DNA from: Geodermatophilaceae bacterium URHB0062
GTDB lineage: Bacteria > Actinomycetota > Actinomycetes > Mycobacteriales > Geodermatophilaceae
Direction of reading: 5' to 3'
Length of the DNA stretch: 64,000 bases
NCBI GenBank assembly: GCA_000620185.1
Contig: KK211086.1
Coordinates: forward strand, 655,331 to 719,330
Both the position numbers and the translations under genes were made by a program. Shown piece by piece: positions 9,008 to 18,257 of the stretch; within the stretch, counting starts at the first letter, position 1; the number at the start of each line of letters is the position of its first letter. The notes beneath the pieces were generated by a model. It made no database searches. It worked only from the letters and a program-made list of their open reading frames with translations, and was not told where the DNA came from.

Positions 9008-10168
9008 ATGCGCCTGCTGCACACCTCCGACTGGCACATCGGCCGGTCGCTGCACGGCACCGATCTGCTCGCCGAGCAGGAGGCGGTGCTCAGTGGGCTG
9101 GCCCGGATCGTCACCGAGGAGTCGGTCGACGCGGTCCTCGTCGCCGGTGACGTGTACGACCGCGCGGTCCCGTCGGCCGACGCGACCGCCGTGCTCAGCC
9201 GCGTCGTGGCGCGCATCCGCCGGGCCGGGGCCGAGGTCGTGCTGACGCCCGGCAACCACGACTCCGCGCGGCGACTGGGCACCTTCTCCGAACTGCTCGC
9301 GGCCGGTGGGCTGCACGTCCGGGCCGAGACCGCGAAGCTCGACGAGCCGGTCCTGCTCGCCGACGAGCACGGCGAGGTGGCCGTCTACGGCCTGCCGTTC
9401 CTGGAGCCGGAGGTGGCGCGGCACGAGCTCGGCCTGACCGGCGGGCACGGCGGGGGCAAGAGCCACGAGGCCGTGCTGGCGACGGCGATGGAGCGCGTGC
9501 GGTCCGACCTCTTCCTCCGGCCGGGCGCCCGCTCGGTCGTGCTGGCCCACGCGTTCGTGGGCGGAGGCGTGCCGAGCGAGAGCGAGCGGGACATCTGCGT
9601 CGGCGGCGTCGACCTGGTGCCGGCCCCGGTCTTCGACGGCGTCGACTACGTCGCGCTCGGCCACCTGCACCGGCCCCAGACGCTCTCGCCGCGGCTGCGC
9701 TACAGCGGCTCGCCGATGGCCTACTCCTTCGGCGAGGCCGGGCAGCAGAAGCTCGTGTGGCTGGTCGACCTCGACGCCGGCGGCCTGTCCGACGTCCGCG
9801 CCGTGCCGCTGCCGGTGCCGCGCCCGCTCACCCTGCTCACCGGCGAGCTGGACGACCTCCTGGCCGATCCGGCCCACGCGGGCGTCGAGGAGCACTTCAT
9901 CTCGGTGCGCCTGACCGACGCGGCGCGGCCGGTCGACCCGATGCGGCGCCTGCAGGCCCGCTTCCCGCACTGCGTCCACCTCGAGTGGACCGGGGCCGGT
10001 GCCGCCGGCGACGGGCGCAGCTACCAGGAACGCCTGCGTGGCCGCAGCGCGCTCGAGGTGGCCGGCGAGTTCGTCGCGCACGTCCGCGGCGTGCCCGCCA
10101 GCGCCGCCGAGCGTGAGCTGCTGTCCCGCGCCCTGGCCGCCGCCGACCGGGCGGAGGTGGCGGGGTGA
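9008..10168 (+). CDS. sbcD: Exonuclease subunit SbcD (Mre11-like nuclease)
   Basis: 386 residues. Calcineurin-like phosphoesterase motifs are complete: 'SDWHIGR' (D8, H10), 'AGDVYDR' (D48), 'GNHDS' (N83, H84), 'LAHAFV' and 'GHLHRPQ'. With SbcC it forms the Mre11-Rad50-type complex that cuts hairpins and protein-blocked DNA ends. The ATG at 9008 is set by homology (MRLLHTSDWH). A TACCGT element (8995-9000) ends 7 nt upstream, pointing to a leaderless message. Its stop overlaps the sbcC start as GTGA. Confidence 0.95.
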   Translation: MRLLHTSDWHIGRSLHGTDLLAEQEAVLSGLARIVTEESVDAVLVAGDVYDRAVPSADATAVLSRVVARIRRAGAEVVLTPGNHDSARRLGTFSELLAAGGLHVRAETAKLDEPVLLADEHGEVAVYGLPFLEPEVARHELGLTGGHGGGKSHEAVLATAMERVRSDLFLRPGARSVVLAHAFVGGGVPSESERDICVGGVDLVPAPVFDGVDYVALGHLHRPQTLSPRLRYSGSPMAYSFGEAGQQKLVWLVDLDAGGLSDVRAVPLPVPRPLTLLTGELDDLLADPAHAGVEEHFISVRLTDAARPVDPMRRLQARFPHCVHLEWTGAGAAGDGRSYQERLRGRSALEVAGEFVAHVRGVPASAAERELLSRALAAADRAEVAG

Positions 10169-13125
10169 GGCTGCACCGGCTCTCGGTCACCGCATTCGGG
10201 CCGTTCCCGGGCACCGAGGAGGTCGACCTCGACGAGGTGGGCCGTGACGGGCTCTTCCTGCTGTGGGGCCCGACCGGCGCGGGCAAGACCACCCTGCTCG
10301 ACGCGGTCGTCTTCGCCCTCTACGGCACCGTTCCGGGCGCCCGGGGCGAGGTGAAGCGGCTGCGCAGCGACCATGCCGACGGCAGCACGCGCACCGAGGT
10401 GCGCTGCGAGCTGACGCTGGGCACCGAGCGGCTGCGCGTCATCAGGCGTCCCGAGTGGCAGCGGCCGAAGAAGCGTGGCGAGGGCTTCACCAAGGAGCAG
10501 GCCTCGCTCTCCGTTCAGCGGATGACCGACGGCGGCTGGGAGCCGGTGAGCACCCGCATCGACGAGGGCTCCGAGCACCTGCGCACCCGCCTCGGCCTCG
10601 ACGTGCACCAGTTCTGCCAGGTCGTGCTGCTGCCGCAGGGCGACTTCGCGCGCTTCCTGCGCGCCGAGCCCGAGCACCGGGCGGAGCTGCTACGCACGCT
10701 CTTCGACGTCGGCCGGTTCGCCCGCGCCGAGGACTGGCTGGCCGAGGAGCGCTCCGCCGCCCGCGACCGCATGGGCATCCAGCGCGCCGGGCTGAGCACG
10801 CTGCTGGCGCGGGTCGCCCAGATCGCCGAGGTCGACGTGCCCGAGGAGCTCGCGCCCGAACTGGTCGGCGGTGGCCCCGGCAACCACGTCGACCCGTGGG
10901 TGGAGCGCATCCGGTCCGCGGCGTCCGACCGGCTGGCACAGGCCGAGGCGGACGCCGAGGCCGCGGCCGCGGCCGTCGGTGCGGTGGACGCCGAGCTCGC
11001 CGCCGCCCGTGCGCTCGACGAGCGGCACGCTCGCCGTGAGCGGGCAGAGCGGGAACTCGCCGCGCTGGTCGCGCGCGAGGCGGAGCTCGCTCCTCACCGG
11101 GTCGAGCGGGACGCGGGACGGCGGGCCGAGGGTCTGCGCGACGTCCTCGAGGCCGCCCGTCGCGCGGCCCTCGTGGCCGAGCAGGTCGAGGGCACGCTCG
11201 AGGCGGCCCGCGCCGCGTGGGCGTCGGTGTCCAGCGAGCGCGAGGGCACCGCACTGCTGGCCCGCGAGCTGCGTGACGAGGCGGCGGCCGCGCGCGCCCT
11301 CCTGCCGGAGGTCGACCGCGCCGCAGCGATGCGCCGCGACATCAGCCGCCTCGGGCGCCGCATCGAGGCCCTCGACGCGGCCTGCGCCGAGGCCACGCGC
11401 ACGGCCGCGACCTGGCCCGCACGGCTGGCGGCGCAGGAGCGGGTGGTCGCCGAGGCCCAGACGGCCGCGGTCCGGCTCCCCGCCGAGCGGGCGGCCGTGC
11501 AGGCGGCGGAGACCGCGCTGCAGGCCGCCCGCGCCGCCGAGCTGCTCGCGACGACCCTGGTCGTGACCCGCACCGACGTGCAGACGCGGCGCGAGGCGTG
11601 GTCCGCGGCCCGTGAGCGCTGGCTCGACCTGCGCGCACAGCGGCTGGAGGGCATGGCGGCCGAGCTCGCCGCCCAGCTGGCCGACGGCGCCGACTGCCCC
11701 GTCTGCGGCGCCATCGAGCACCCGCGGCCGGCCACGCACATCGGTCCCGTCGTCACCCCCGACGACGAACAGGCCGCACGCGAGGTGGCCGAGGCCGCCG
11801 AAGCCGCGTTCACGGCCGCGACCGCCGAGCTGGAACTGCAGCAGCGCGAGCTCGCCGCGCTGAGGGCCACGGCGGGCGAGACCCCCGTTGCCGAGCAGGT
11901 CGCCGCCGTCGACGCCCTGCGGGGCACGGCCCGGGCGACGGCCGCGCTGGCCGCCACCGCGACCGCCGTGCAGGAGGAGCTCCGCGCGCTGCTGGCCGAA
12001 CGCGACCGCGCGGCCACGCGGCAGGCCGCCGACCGCGAGGAGCTGCAGGCCCGCACCGCAGAGCGCGAGGCGCTCACCGAGCAGTTCGACCACCTGCAGC
12101 GCCGGCTCGCCGACGCCCGGGGCGACGACGCCGACATCGCCGCGCGGGTCGCCCGCCTGACCGACGCGGCCGGGCGCTGCGAGGCCCTCGTCGCGGCGGC
12201 GACCGACGAGGTGCGGGCCCGGGCCGCGGCCGACACCGCCCGGTCGACCGCCGAGGCGCGCGCCGCGACCACCGGGTTCGACGACCTGCTGGCGGCGGCC
12301 GCCGCACTGCTACCGGACGGCCGGCTCGCCGCGCTCGACCGGCAGCTCGACGGCCACGACCGCGCGGTCGCCGTCCTCCGCGACCGGCTGGCCGAGCCCG
12401 AGCTGGCCGACCTGCCGCCGCGGCCGGACGTCGCGGCCCTGGAGTCGCGCTGCGCGGTCGCCACGGAGCAGCGCGAGGAGGCCGTCGCCCGGCTGGACGG
12501 CGCCCGGCGCTGCGCGACGGCGCTGGCGTCGCTGTCCGGTGAGGTGACGGCAGCAGAGATGGAACTGGCCGACCTGCGCGCCTGGGCCGACCAGGTCACG
12601 GCGCTGGCCGATCTGGTGAACGGCCGCGGGTCCAACACCCTGCGCATGCGCCTGCAGTCCTTCGTCCTGGCGGCACGGCTCGAGCAGGTCGCCGAGGTCG
12701 CGAGCCGACGGCTGCTGGACATGTCCGGCGGCCGCTACACGTTCCTGCACAGCGATGCGCAGGGCCGTCACGGGGCGCGCGGGGGCCTGGGCCTCGACGT
12801 GTTCGACGAGTACACCGGCGTGCGCCGGGCGACCAAGACCCTCTCCGGAGGGGAGAGCTTCATGGCCTCGCTCGCTCTCGCGCTAGGTCTGGCCGACGTG
12901 GTCACCGCGGAGACCGGCGGCGTGCAGATCGACACGCTCTTCGTCGACGAGGGCTTCGGCACGCTCGACGCGCATGCCCTCGACGCGGTGATGACCGTCC
13001 TCGACGAGCTGCGCCGGGGTGGGCGCACCGTCGGAGTCATCAGCCACCTGGAGGAGCTGCGGACCCGCATCCCCACCCGGCTCGAGGTGATCTCCGGCCG
13101 GCACGGCTCCCGGCTGTCGGCCTGA
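10165..13125 (+). CDS. sbcC: Exonuclease subunit SbcC (Rad50-like ATPase)
   Basis: 986 residues. Walker A 'GPTGAGKTTLLD' is at about 35-46. Two long Ala/Glu/Arg-rich coiled-coil arms flank a zinc hook CPVCG (C511, C514). The C-terminus has the ABC signature 'LSGGESFMASLALALGLADV', Walker B 'IDTLFVDEGFGTLD' and the H-loop 'VGVISHLEELR'. It uses ATP to open and close the SbcD nuclease on DNA ends. It is translationally coupled to sbcD by a GTGA overlap. This pair interrupts the otherwise mycobacteria-like gene order. Confidence 0.95.
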   Translation: MRLHRLSVTAFGPFPGTEEVDLDEVGRDGLFLLWGPTGAGKTTLLDAVVFALYGTVPGARGEVKRLRSDHADGSTRTEVRCELTLGTERLRVIRRPEWQRPKKRGEGFTKEQASLSVQRMTDGGWEPVSTRIDEGSEHLRTRLGLDVHQFCQVVLLPQGDFARFLRAEPEHRAELLRTLFDVGRFARAEDWLAEERSAARDRMGIQRAGLSTLLARVAQIAEVDVPEELAPELVGGGPGNHVDPWVERIRSAASDRLAQAEADAEAAAAAVGAVDAELAAARALDERHARRERAERELAALVAREAELAPHRVERDAGRRAEGLRDVLEAARRAALVAEQVEGTLEAARAAWASVSSEREGTALLARELRDEAAAARALLPEVDRAAAMRRDISRLGRRIEALDAACAEATRTAATWPARLAAQERVVAEAQTAAVRLPAERAAVQAAETALQAARAAELLATTLVVTRTDVQTRREAWSAARERWLDLRAQRLEGMAAELAAQLADGADCPVCGAIEHPRPATHIGPVVTPDDEQAAREVAEAAEAAFTAATAELELQQRELAALRATAGETPVAEQVAAVDALRGTARATAALAATATAVQEELRALLAERDRAATRQAADREELQARTAEREALTEQFDHLQRRLADARGDDADIAARVARLTDAAGRCEALVAAATDEVRARAAADTARSTAEARAATTGFDDLLAAAAALLPDGRLAALDRQLDGHDRAVAVLRDRLAEPELADLPPRPDVAALESRCAVATEQREEAVARLDGARRCATALASLSGEVTAAEMELADLRAWADQVTALADLVNGRGSNTLRMRLQSFVLAARLEQVAEVASRRLLDMSGGRYTFLHSDAQGRHGARGGLGLDVFDEYTGVRRATKTLSGGESFMASLALALGLADVVTAETGGVQIDTLFVDEGFGTLDAHALDAVMTVLDELRRGGRTVGVISHLEELRTRIPTRLEVISGRHGSRLSA

Positions 13126-13128
13126 GCC

Positions 13129-13602
13129 TCAGACCACGTCGATCGCGGCCGCGGCCGGCACGCGGTGCGCGGGGAACACCCACCGCCGGTAGCTCAGGTA
13201 GCGCACCACCGTGCCGATCACGATCGAGGCGACGTTGGCCACCTGCAGCACCAGCGCGCTGTCCTGCTCCAGGCCGTGGCGGACGAACCCCACGATCGCC
13301 AGTCCCATCAGCAGGGTCACGGCGTTGATCAGCGCGAACCGCACGTACTCCCGGCGGACACCGGTTCGCGCACGGGCGGAGAAGGACCAGTACCGGTGGC
13401 CGGCGTAGGCGACCGTCATCGACACCAGCGTCGCGACCAGTTTGGCGGTCACCGCGTCGAGGCCGGCCGAGGTGTAGAGCAGCTGGAAGAGGCCCACGTC
13501 GAGCAGGAAGCAGGCCGCGCCGACGATGCCGAAGGCGCTGAGTTCCCGGGCCAGCCGGTGCCACGTCTCCCGCAGCCACCCGACCGCCTCGCTGTTCCGC
13601 AC
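13129..13602 (-). CDS. GtrA-family membrane protein
   Basis: 157 residues with four hydrophobic helices. 'FGIVGAACFLLDVGLFQLLY' and 'ATLVSMTVAYAGHRYWSFS' are typical of the GtrA/DPMS family, whose members are thought to help move or present polyprenyl-phosphate sugars across the membrane. A GtrA-like gene is found next to purK in Mycobacterium too. The GTG start has TAGACT on the minus strand (13616-13611) 8 nt upstream, so it may be leaderless. Confidence 0.88.
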   Translation of the reverse strand: MRNSEAVGWLRETWHRLARELSAFGIVGAACFLLDVGLFQLLYTSAGLDAVTAKLVATLVSMTVAYAGHRYWSFSARARTGVRREYVRFALINAVTLLMGLAIVGFVRHGLEQDSALVLQVANVASIVIGTVVRYLSYRRWVFPAHRVPAAAAIDVV

Positions 13603-13633
13603 GACCGTCGAGTCTAGGACCGCCGGAGGGTCG

Positions 13634-14779
13634 TCAGACCGCGATCCGCCCGTGGTCGGCGGGCCGCGGCACGGGGAGCGCCCGGCCGATCGACCGGCCG
13701 CGCATGGCGACCGGCTTGCTCACCGCGGGGCGCGGGCCGAGCCGCCGGCCCAGCCGCACCGCCGGCTGCTCGACGAGGCGATAGGTGCCCTCGCTGATCG
13801 CGGCGATCACCACTGCCCACACGACGGCGGTGAGCACCGGAAAGGGCGTCGCCGGGACGGCGAGCAGCACCAGCGCCTGCATCAGGTAGACCGAGAAGCT
13901 GATCGTCCCGAGGCGCCGGAGCCAGCGCGGCACGCGGCGCGCACGCAGGGCCACCGCGGTGCAGAAGATCGCGTACGCGCCGAGCCAGGCGGTCAGCATC
14001 GGGACGACGTCCCGGCCGTCCGGCTGCTGCGCAGCGGCGCCGAGCAGCGCCGCCCCCGCGGCCAGGGCGCTGACGACGCAGGTGACCAGGGTGCGCAGCG
14101 CCACCGTGCCGGCGTGCCAGCGGAAGAAGACCGTGCCGGTGAACATCGTCGCCAGGCAGAAGAGCCCCAGGGGCGCAGACCGTCCCAGCAGCGGCTCCGC
14201 AGCGACCGCCGCGATGACGCAGCCGGCGGAGGCGGCCAGCGAGAGCGCGGCGCTGGAGCGGTGCCGGCCGAGCAGGAAGAGCGCCGAGAGGGCCAGGTAG
14301 AAGGCCATCTCGAACGCGAGGGTCCAGTACAGCCCGAGGGCGTGCGGGCTGCCGGCGAAGGCCTGCAGCATCGTGAGGTTGGCCAGCCAGTCGCCGCCGC
14401 TCATCGGCCCAGGGGAGTAGACGCCCACCACCACGAGGACCGCGGCGCCGGCGAGGCTCACCCAGTACAGGGGGTACAGCCGGAAGACCCGGCTGCGCCA
14501 GAAGCCGGCCAGCGCGGTCGCGCGGGTCGCACCCGGCCCGCCGCGCTCGAGGCTCGCCGGGATGATGAAGCCGCTGCACAGGAAGAAGACCATGACGCCG
14601 AGCTGGCCGAACTGGACGACGTGAGTGCTCAGCCGGTCCACGGCCGGGAAGAGCAGCTCGCCGAGGTGCTGCACGAGCACCAGCAGGACGGCGATGCCGC
14701 GCAGGGCGTCGAGGAAGTCGAGCCGGCCCGACCGAGGGCGCTGCACCGACGGCATCACGTGCAGTACCGGTGCCGTCAC
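13634..14779 (-). CDS. Acyltransferase 3 family integral membrane protein
   Basis: 381 residues with about ten hydrophobic segments. 'LDFLDALRGIAVLLVLVQH' is the family signature with the catalytic His, followed by 'FGQLGVMVFFLCSGFII'. It probably O-acylates an extracytoplasmic sugar or lipid. The GTG start lies 6 nt after TAGCCT on the minus strand (14791-14786), again a leaderless arrangement. It is divergent from purK. Its position between gtrA and purK is not part of the mycobacterial order, so it is likely a lineage insertion. Confidence 0.85.
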   Translation of the reverse strand: MTAPVLHVMPSVQRPRSGRLDFLDALRGIAVLLVLVQHLGELLFPAVDRLSTHVVQFGQLGVMVFFLCSGFIIPASLERGGPGATRATALAGFWRSRVFRLYPLYWVSLAGAAVLVVVGVYSPGPMSGGDWLANLTMLQAFAGSPHALGLYWTLAFEMAFYLALSALFLLGRHRSSAALSLAASAGCVIAAVAAEPLLGRSAPLGLFCLATMFTGTVFFRWHAGTVALRTLVTCVVSALAAGAALLGAAAQQPDGRDVVPMLTAWLGAYAIFCTAVALRARRVPRWLRRLGTISFSVYLMQALVLLAVPATPFPVLTAVVWAVVIAAISEGTYRLVEQPAVRLGRRLGPRPAVSKPVAMRGRSIGRALPVPRPADHGRIAV

Positions 14780-14859
14780 GCTGCGAGGCTAGAAGCGCTA
14801 CCCCTCCCGGCCCCGGCGGACAAGCCGAGGGGACGAACGATCTAGCCTCAGCACTCACC

Positions 14860-16074
14860 ATGGCCACATCAGTCGACCCGCGTACCGGACTGCCCGTCGT
14901 GGCGATGGTCGGTGGCGGCCAGCTCGCCCGGATGACCCACCAGGCCGCGATCGCCCTCGGCCAGTCGCTCCGGGTGCTGGCCACCGCTCCGGACGAGTCC
15001 GCCGGCCTCGTCGCGGCCGACGTCCGGCTGGGGGACCACCGTGACCTGGCGGCCCTCCTCGACCTCGCCGAGGGCGCCACGGTCGTGACGTTCGACCACG
15101 AGCACGTGCCCACCGAGCACCTGCGGGCGCTGGCCGACGCCGGCCATCGGGTGGCCCCGGGACCGGATGCGCTTGTGCACGCCCAGGACAAGCTGGTGCT
15201 GCGGCGAGCGCTGCACGAGGCGGGGGAGCCCCAGCCCGCCTGGTCCGAGGCCCGCACCGTGCACGAGGTCGCCGCGTTCGCCGACGACGTCGGGTGGCCC
15301 GTGGTGCTCAAGACCCCGCGGGGCGGCTACGACGGCAAGGGCGTGTTCGTCGTCGACGGCGCCGACGAGGTGGCCGACCTCCTGGAGCGGCACGGCTCGC
15401 TGCTGGTCGAGGAGCGCGTGGCCATGGTGCGCGAGCTGGCCGTCCAGGTCGCCCGGTCGCCCTACGGTCAGGTCGCCGTCTGGCCCGTGGTCGAGACGGT
15501 GCAGCGCAACGGCGTCTGCGAGGAGGTGCTCGTCCCCGCGCCCGGTCTGGACGACGACGCCGCCACGGCCGCCCAGGAGCTGGCCATCCGGATCGCCGAT
15601 CGGCTCGGCGTCGTGGGCGTGCTCGCCGTGGAGCTGTTCGAGACCGCCGACGGGGTCCTGGTCAACGAGCTGGCCATGCGACCGCACAACTCCGGCCACT
15701 GGACGATCGAGGGCTCGCGCACCAGCCAGTTCGAGCAGCACCTGCGTGCCGTCCTCGACTATCCGCTGGGCGCCACCGACGCGACCGCTCCCGTCGTCGT
15801 CATGGCGAACGTGCTGGGCGGCGCCGCGTCGGCCGACGGCTGGACCGGCCCGGCACTGGACGAGCGGGTGCACCACCTCATGGCGCACTGGCCGGACGTG
15901 AAGCTGCACTGGTACGGCAAGGGGCAGCGGCCCGGCCGCAAGCTGGGCCACGTCACCGCGCTCGGTACCGACTTCGAGGAGGTCCGGGCGCGTGCGGTCG
16001 CCGCCGCCCGGTACCTGGCCGACGGCGTGGTGGACCCGGCCTTCGCCTTCGCCTTCGCCGACGACGAGCACTGA
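14860..16074 (+). CDS. purK: 5-(carboxyamino)imidazole ribonucleotide synthase
   Basis: 404 residues. '[20 protein letters not shown]' starts the ATP-grasp enzyme. '[15 protein letters not shown]' is the ATP-binding loop, and '[19 protein letters not shown]' holds metal and substrate residues. It makes N5-CAIR from AIR, ATP and bicarbonate, the step before PurE. I chose the ATG at 14860 because the conserved core begins within 15 residues. TAGCCT (14843-14848) lies 11 nt upstream. It runs directly into purE with a 5-11 nt gap. Confidence 0.94.
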   Translation: MATSVDPRTGLPVVAMVGGGQLARMTHQAAIALGQSLRVLATAPDESAGLVAADVRLGDHRDLAALLDLAEGATVVTFDHEHVPTEHLRALADAGHRVAPGPDALVHAQDKLVLRRALHEAGEPQPAWSEARTVHEVAAFADDVGWPVVLKTPRGGYDGKGVFVVDGADEVADLLERHGSLLVEERVAMVRELAVQVARSPYGQVAVWPVVETVQRNGVCEEVLVPAPGLDDDAATAAQELAIRIADRLGVVGVLAVELFETADGVLVNELAMRPHNSGHWTIEGSRTSQFEQHLRAVLDYPLGATDATAPVVVMANVLGGAASADGWTGPALDERVHHLMAHWPDVKLHWYGKGQRPGRKLGHVTALGTDFEEVRARAVAAARYLADGVVDPAFAFAFADDEH

Positions 16075-16085
16075 GGGAGATGACC

Positions 16086-16592
16086 GTGAGCGAGCCGATC
16101 GTCGGCATCGTGATGGGCAGCGACTCGGACTGGCCGATGATGGAGCCGGCGGCGCTGGCGCTCGACGAGTTCGACGTCCCCTACGAGGCGCACGTCGTCT
16201 CGGCGCACCGCACCCCGCGCCGGATGCTCGACTACGCGGAGAGCGCCGCCGAGCGCGGGCTGCGGGTGGTCATCGCGGGTGCCGGGGGAGCGGCGCACCT
16301 GCCCGGGATGATCGCGGCCGCGACACCGCTGCCGGTGATCGGCGTCCCCCGGCCGCTGGACCGGCTCGACGGTCTCGACAGCCTGCTGTCGATCGTGCAG
16401 ATGCCGGCGGGCGTGCCGGTCGCCACGGTCAGCATCGGTGGCGGCCGGAACGCGGGCCTGCTCGCCGTCCGCATCCTGGCCGCCTCGGACGAGACGCTGC
16501 GGGAGGCGGTCCGCCGGTTCCAGGCCGACCTCGCCGAGTCCGTCGTCGCGCGCGATCTCACCCTGCAGGAGCGTCTGGCGTCGGAGGAGTAG
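16086..16592 (+). CDS. purE: N5-carboxyaminoimidazole ribonucleotide mutase
   Basis: 168 residues. '[12 protein letters not shown]' (about 8-19), '[11 protein letters not shown]' with the catalytic His, and '[13 protein letters not shown]' are class I PurE signatures. It rearranges N5-CAIR to CAIR in purine synthesis. Two starts are possible: ATG at 16080 and GTG at 16086. The AGGGAG before them sits almost against the ATG but 6 nt from the GTG, so I prefer the GTG. It lies downstream of purK and upstream of fadE25, the same order as in Mycobacterium. Confidence 0.93.
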   Translation: MSEPIVGIVMGSDSDWPMMEPAALALDEFDVPYEAHVVSAHRTPRRMLDYAESAAERGLRVVIAGAGGAAHLPGMIAAATPLPVIGVPRPLDRLDGLDSLLSIVQMPAGVPVATVSIGGGRNAGLLAVRILAASDETLREAVRRFQADLAESVVARDLTLQERLASEE

Positions 16593-16616
16593 TCGCGGCG
16601 GCTTATCCTCGTACCC

Positions 16617-17771
16617 GTGGGTAACAACTCCGGGCTGTACGCGCTGACCGACGAGCACGAGGCGATCCGGGAGGCGGTGCGCGACATCGCCGAGCGGGAG
16701 ATCGCGCCGTACGCCGCCGAGGTGGACGCCGACTCGCGCTATCCGATCGAGGCGCATAAGGCGCTGACCGCGGCCGGTTTCCACGCCACCCACATCCCCG
16801 AGGCATACGGGGGCGAGGGTGCCGACGCCATCGCGACCTGCATCGTCATCGAGGAGGTCGCCAGGGTCGACGCCAGCGCGTCGCTCGTCCCGGCGGTGAA
16901 CAAGCTCGGCTCGATGCCGGTGATCCTGTCGGCGTCCGAGGACCTCAAGCAGAAGGTCCTCCGCCCGATCGCCGAGGGCCGCGCGATGATCAGCTACGGC
17001 CTGTCCGAGCGCGAGGCCGGCTCCGACGCCGCCGCCATGAAGACCCGCGCCCGGCTCGAGGGCGACACCTGGGTGCTCAACGGCACCAAGGCCTGGATCA
17101 CCAACGCCGGCGTCTCCGAGTGGTACACCGTCATGGCGGTCACCGACCCGGAGAAGAAGGCCAACGGCATCTCCGCGTTCGCCGTCCACCGCGACGACCC
17201 GGGCTTCGCCGTCGGCCCCAAGGAACGCAAGATGGGCATCAAGGGGTCGCCCACCTGCGAGCTGTACTTCACCGACTGCACGATCCCGGCGGACCGGATC
17301 ATCGGCGCGCCCGGCACCGGCTTCAAGACCGCGCTGCGCACCCTCGACTTCACCCGCCCGACGATCGGCGCGCAGGCCGTCGGCATCGCGCAGGGCGCAC
17401 TCGACGCGGCGGTCGGCTACGTCAAGGAGCGCACGCAGTTCGGGACGTCGATCGGTTCGTTCCAGGGCGTGCAGTTCATGCTCGCCGACATGGAGATGAA
17501 GATCGAGGCGGCCCGCCACCTCGTCTACGTCGCCGCGGCGGCGGGGGAGCAGGGCCGGCCCGACGTCACCCGGGTCTCCGCCTCGGCCAAGGCGTTCGCC
17601 TCCGACGTCGCCATGCAGGTGACCACCGACGCCGTCCAGCTGTTCGGCGGGGCCGGCTACACCCAGGACTTCCCGGTCGAGCGCATGATGCGCGACGCCA
17701 AGATCACCCAGATCTACGAGGGCACCAACCAGGTGCAGCGCATGGTGATCGCCAGGAGTCTCTTGAAGTAG
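16617..17771 (+). CDS. fadE25: Acyl-CoA dehydrogenase
   Basis: 384 residues. The family signatures 'GLSEREAGSDAAAMKTRA', 'RKMGIKGSPTCELYFTDC' and '[20 protein letters not shown]' are present. The C-terminal '[19 protein letters not shown]' carries the catalytic base Glu368. It oxidises acyl-CoA to trans-2-enoyl-CoA with FAD. TATCCT (16604-16609) ends 7 nt before the GTG, so it is probably leaderless. Its last 222 bp recur, frameshifted, at 24080-24300 on the far side of a 6.3-kb island. This copy is the intact one. Confidence 0.94.
   Translation: MGNNSGLYALTDEHEAIREAVRDIAEREIAPYAAEVDADSRYPIEAHKALTAAGFHATHIPEAYGGEGADAIATCIVIEEVARVDASASLVPAVNKLGSMPVILSASEDLKQKVLRPIAEGRAMISYGLSEREAGSDAAAMKTRARLEGDTWVLNGTKAWITNAGVSEWYTVMAVTDPEKKANGISAFAVHRDDPGFAVGPKERKMGIKGSPTCELYFTDCTIPADRIIGAPGTGFKTALRTLDFTRPTIGAQAVGIAQGALDAAVGYVKERTQFGTSIGSFQGVQFMLADMEMKIEAARHLVYVAAAAGEQGRPDVTRVSASAKAFASDVAMQVTTDAVQLFGGAGYTQDFPVERMMRDAKITQIYEGTNQVQRMVIARSLLK
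17550..17771 (+). repeat. Direct repeat, copy 1: 3' end of fadE25
   Basis: These 222 bp recur at 24080-24300 with six substitutions that I count and one deleted base. The repeat covers the C-terminal fifth of the dehydrogenase, including the catalytic Glu, and bounds the BlaI/PAP2/DedA island. Confidence 0.9.
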
Positions 17772-17839
17772 GACGTCGACCGGCGTCCTCCTAGGTCATG
17801 GCCCTGACAGGTCGCGGTGGGGACGCCGGGTTTCTTTTT
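17771..17839 (+). terminator. U-tract terminator after fadE25 with a competing hairpin
   Basis: CCGGCGTCC (17780-17788) pairs with GGACGCCGG (17821-17829), a 9-bp stem directly followed by TTTCTTTTT (17831-17839). The upstream GGACG (17771-17775) can pair instead with CGTCC (17784-17788), so the two hairpins exclude one another. A run of eight T among nine bases is rare in this GC-rich window. It may be a plain terminator or an attenuator-like device. Confidence 0.55.
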
Positions 17840-18257
17840 CCGAGCGACCCACCCGCTGCGGTGCTCTCGGCACCCGACGGAACCGCGCGGCGCGATGGGT
17901 GTGACAGCGGTTCGACGCCTTCCGGCGTGCCGGGTGCCGCGACTCGACCGCGAGAAGGACTACCCGCGGGGAGGGTGGTCCGATGGTGTGCCCCCAGCAC
18001 CGGCTAGGGACGTACAACGGGAGCCGGACTAGCACGAGCAGATGCCCGAATGGACATGCGTGATCCGCAGGCGCGGTAAGCCCGAACCCGCCTGAGAGGT
18101 TCTCATGGGGCAGGGCTGTGGCCCGAGCGCACGACCCACCGAACCCACAGAACAGACCAGCGGGTAGCCGTTCCGGCCTCGCACGGCGCCCATGTCGGCC
18201 GCGGGGAAGGTCATCGGCCCGGAACGGGGAGGCGAGGGCCCGCCCTCACTGCTGCGA
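17840..18257. other. Non-coding stretch at the left end of the island
   Basis: About 420 bp with no protein gene I can support. It contains a 9-bp inverted repeat, CGGCACCCG (17868-17876) and CGGGTGCCG (17931-17939), enclosing a smaller hairpin ACGCC-TTCC-GGCGT (17916-17929), followed by CTCG-ACCG-CGAG (17942-17953). The nested pairing could be a structured RNA or a remnant. I could not match it to a known RNA family. Confidence 0.3.

Noticed and set aside
17905-17925. GGTTCGACGCC resembling a tRNA T-arm
   Set aside because: The flanking bases do not form the 5-bp T stem and no acceptor, D or anticodon arms can be assembled around it.
17791-18000. Minus-strand open frame of about 70 codons next to fadE25
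   Set aside because: Pro/Arg/Ala/Ser-rich without a ribosome site, overlapping the terminator structure; not credible as a protein.
17985-18130. GTGTGCCC-like segment considered as a group II intron 5' end
   Set aside because: Only the first bases fit; no reverse transcriptase, domain V hairpin or downstream intron part is visible before the next gene.
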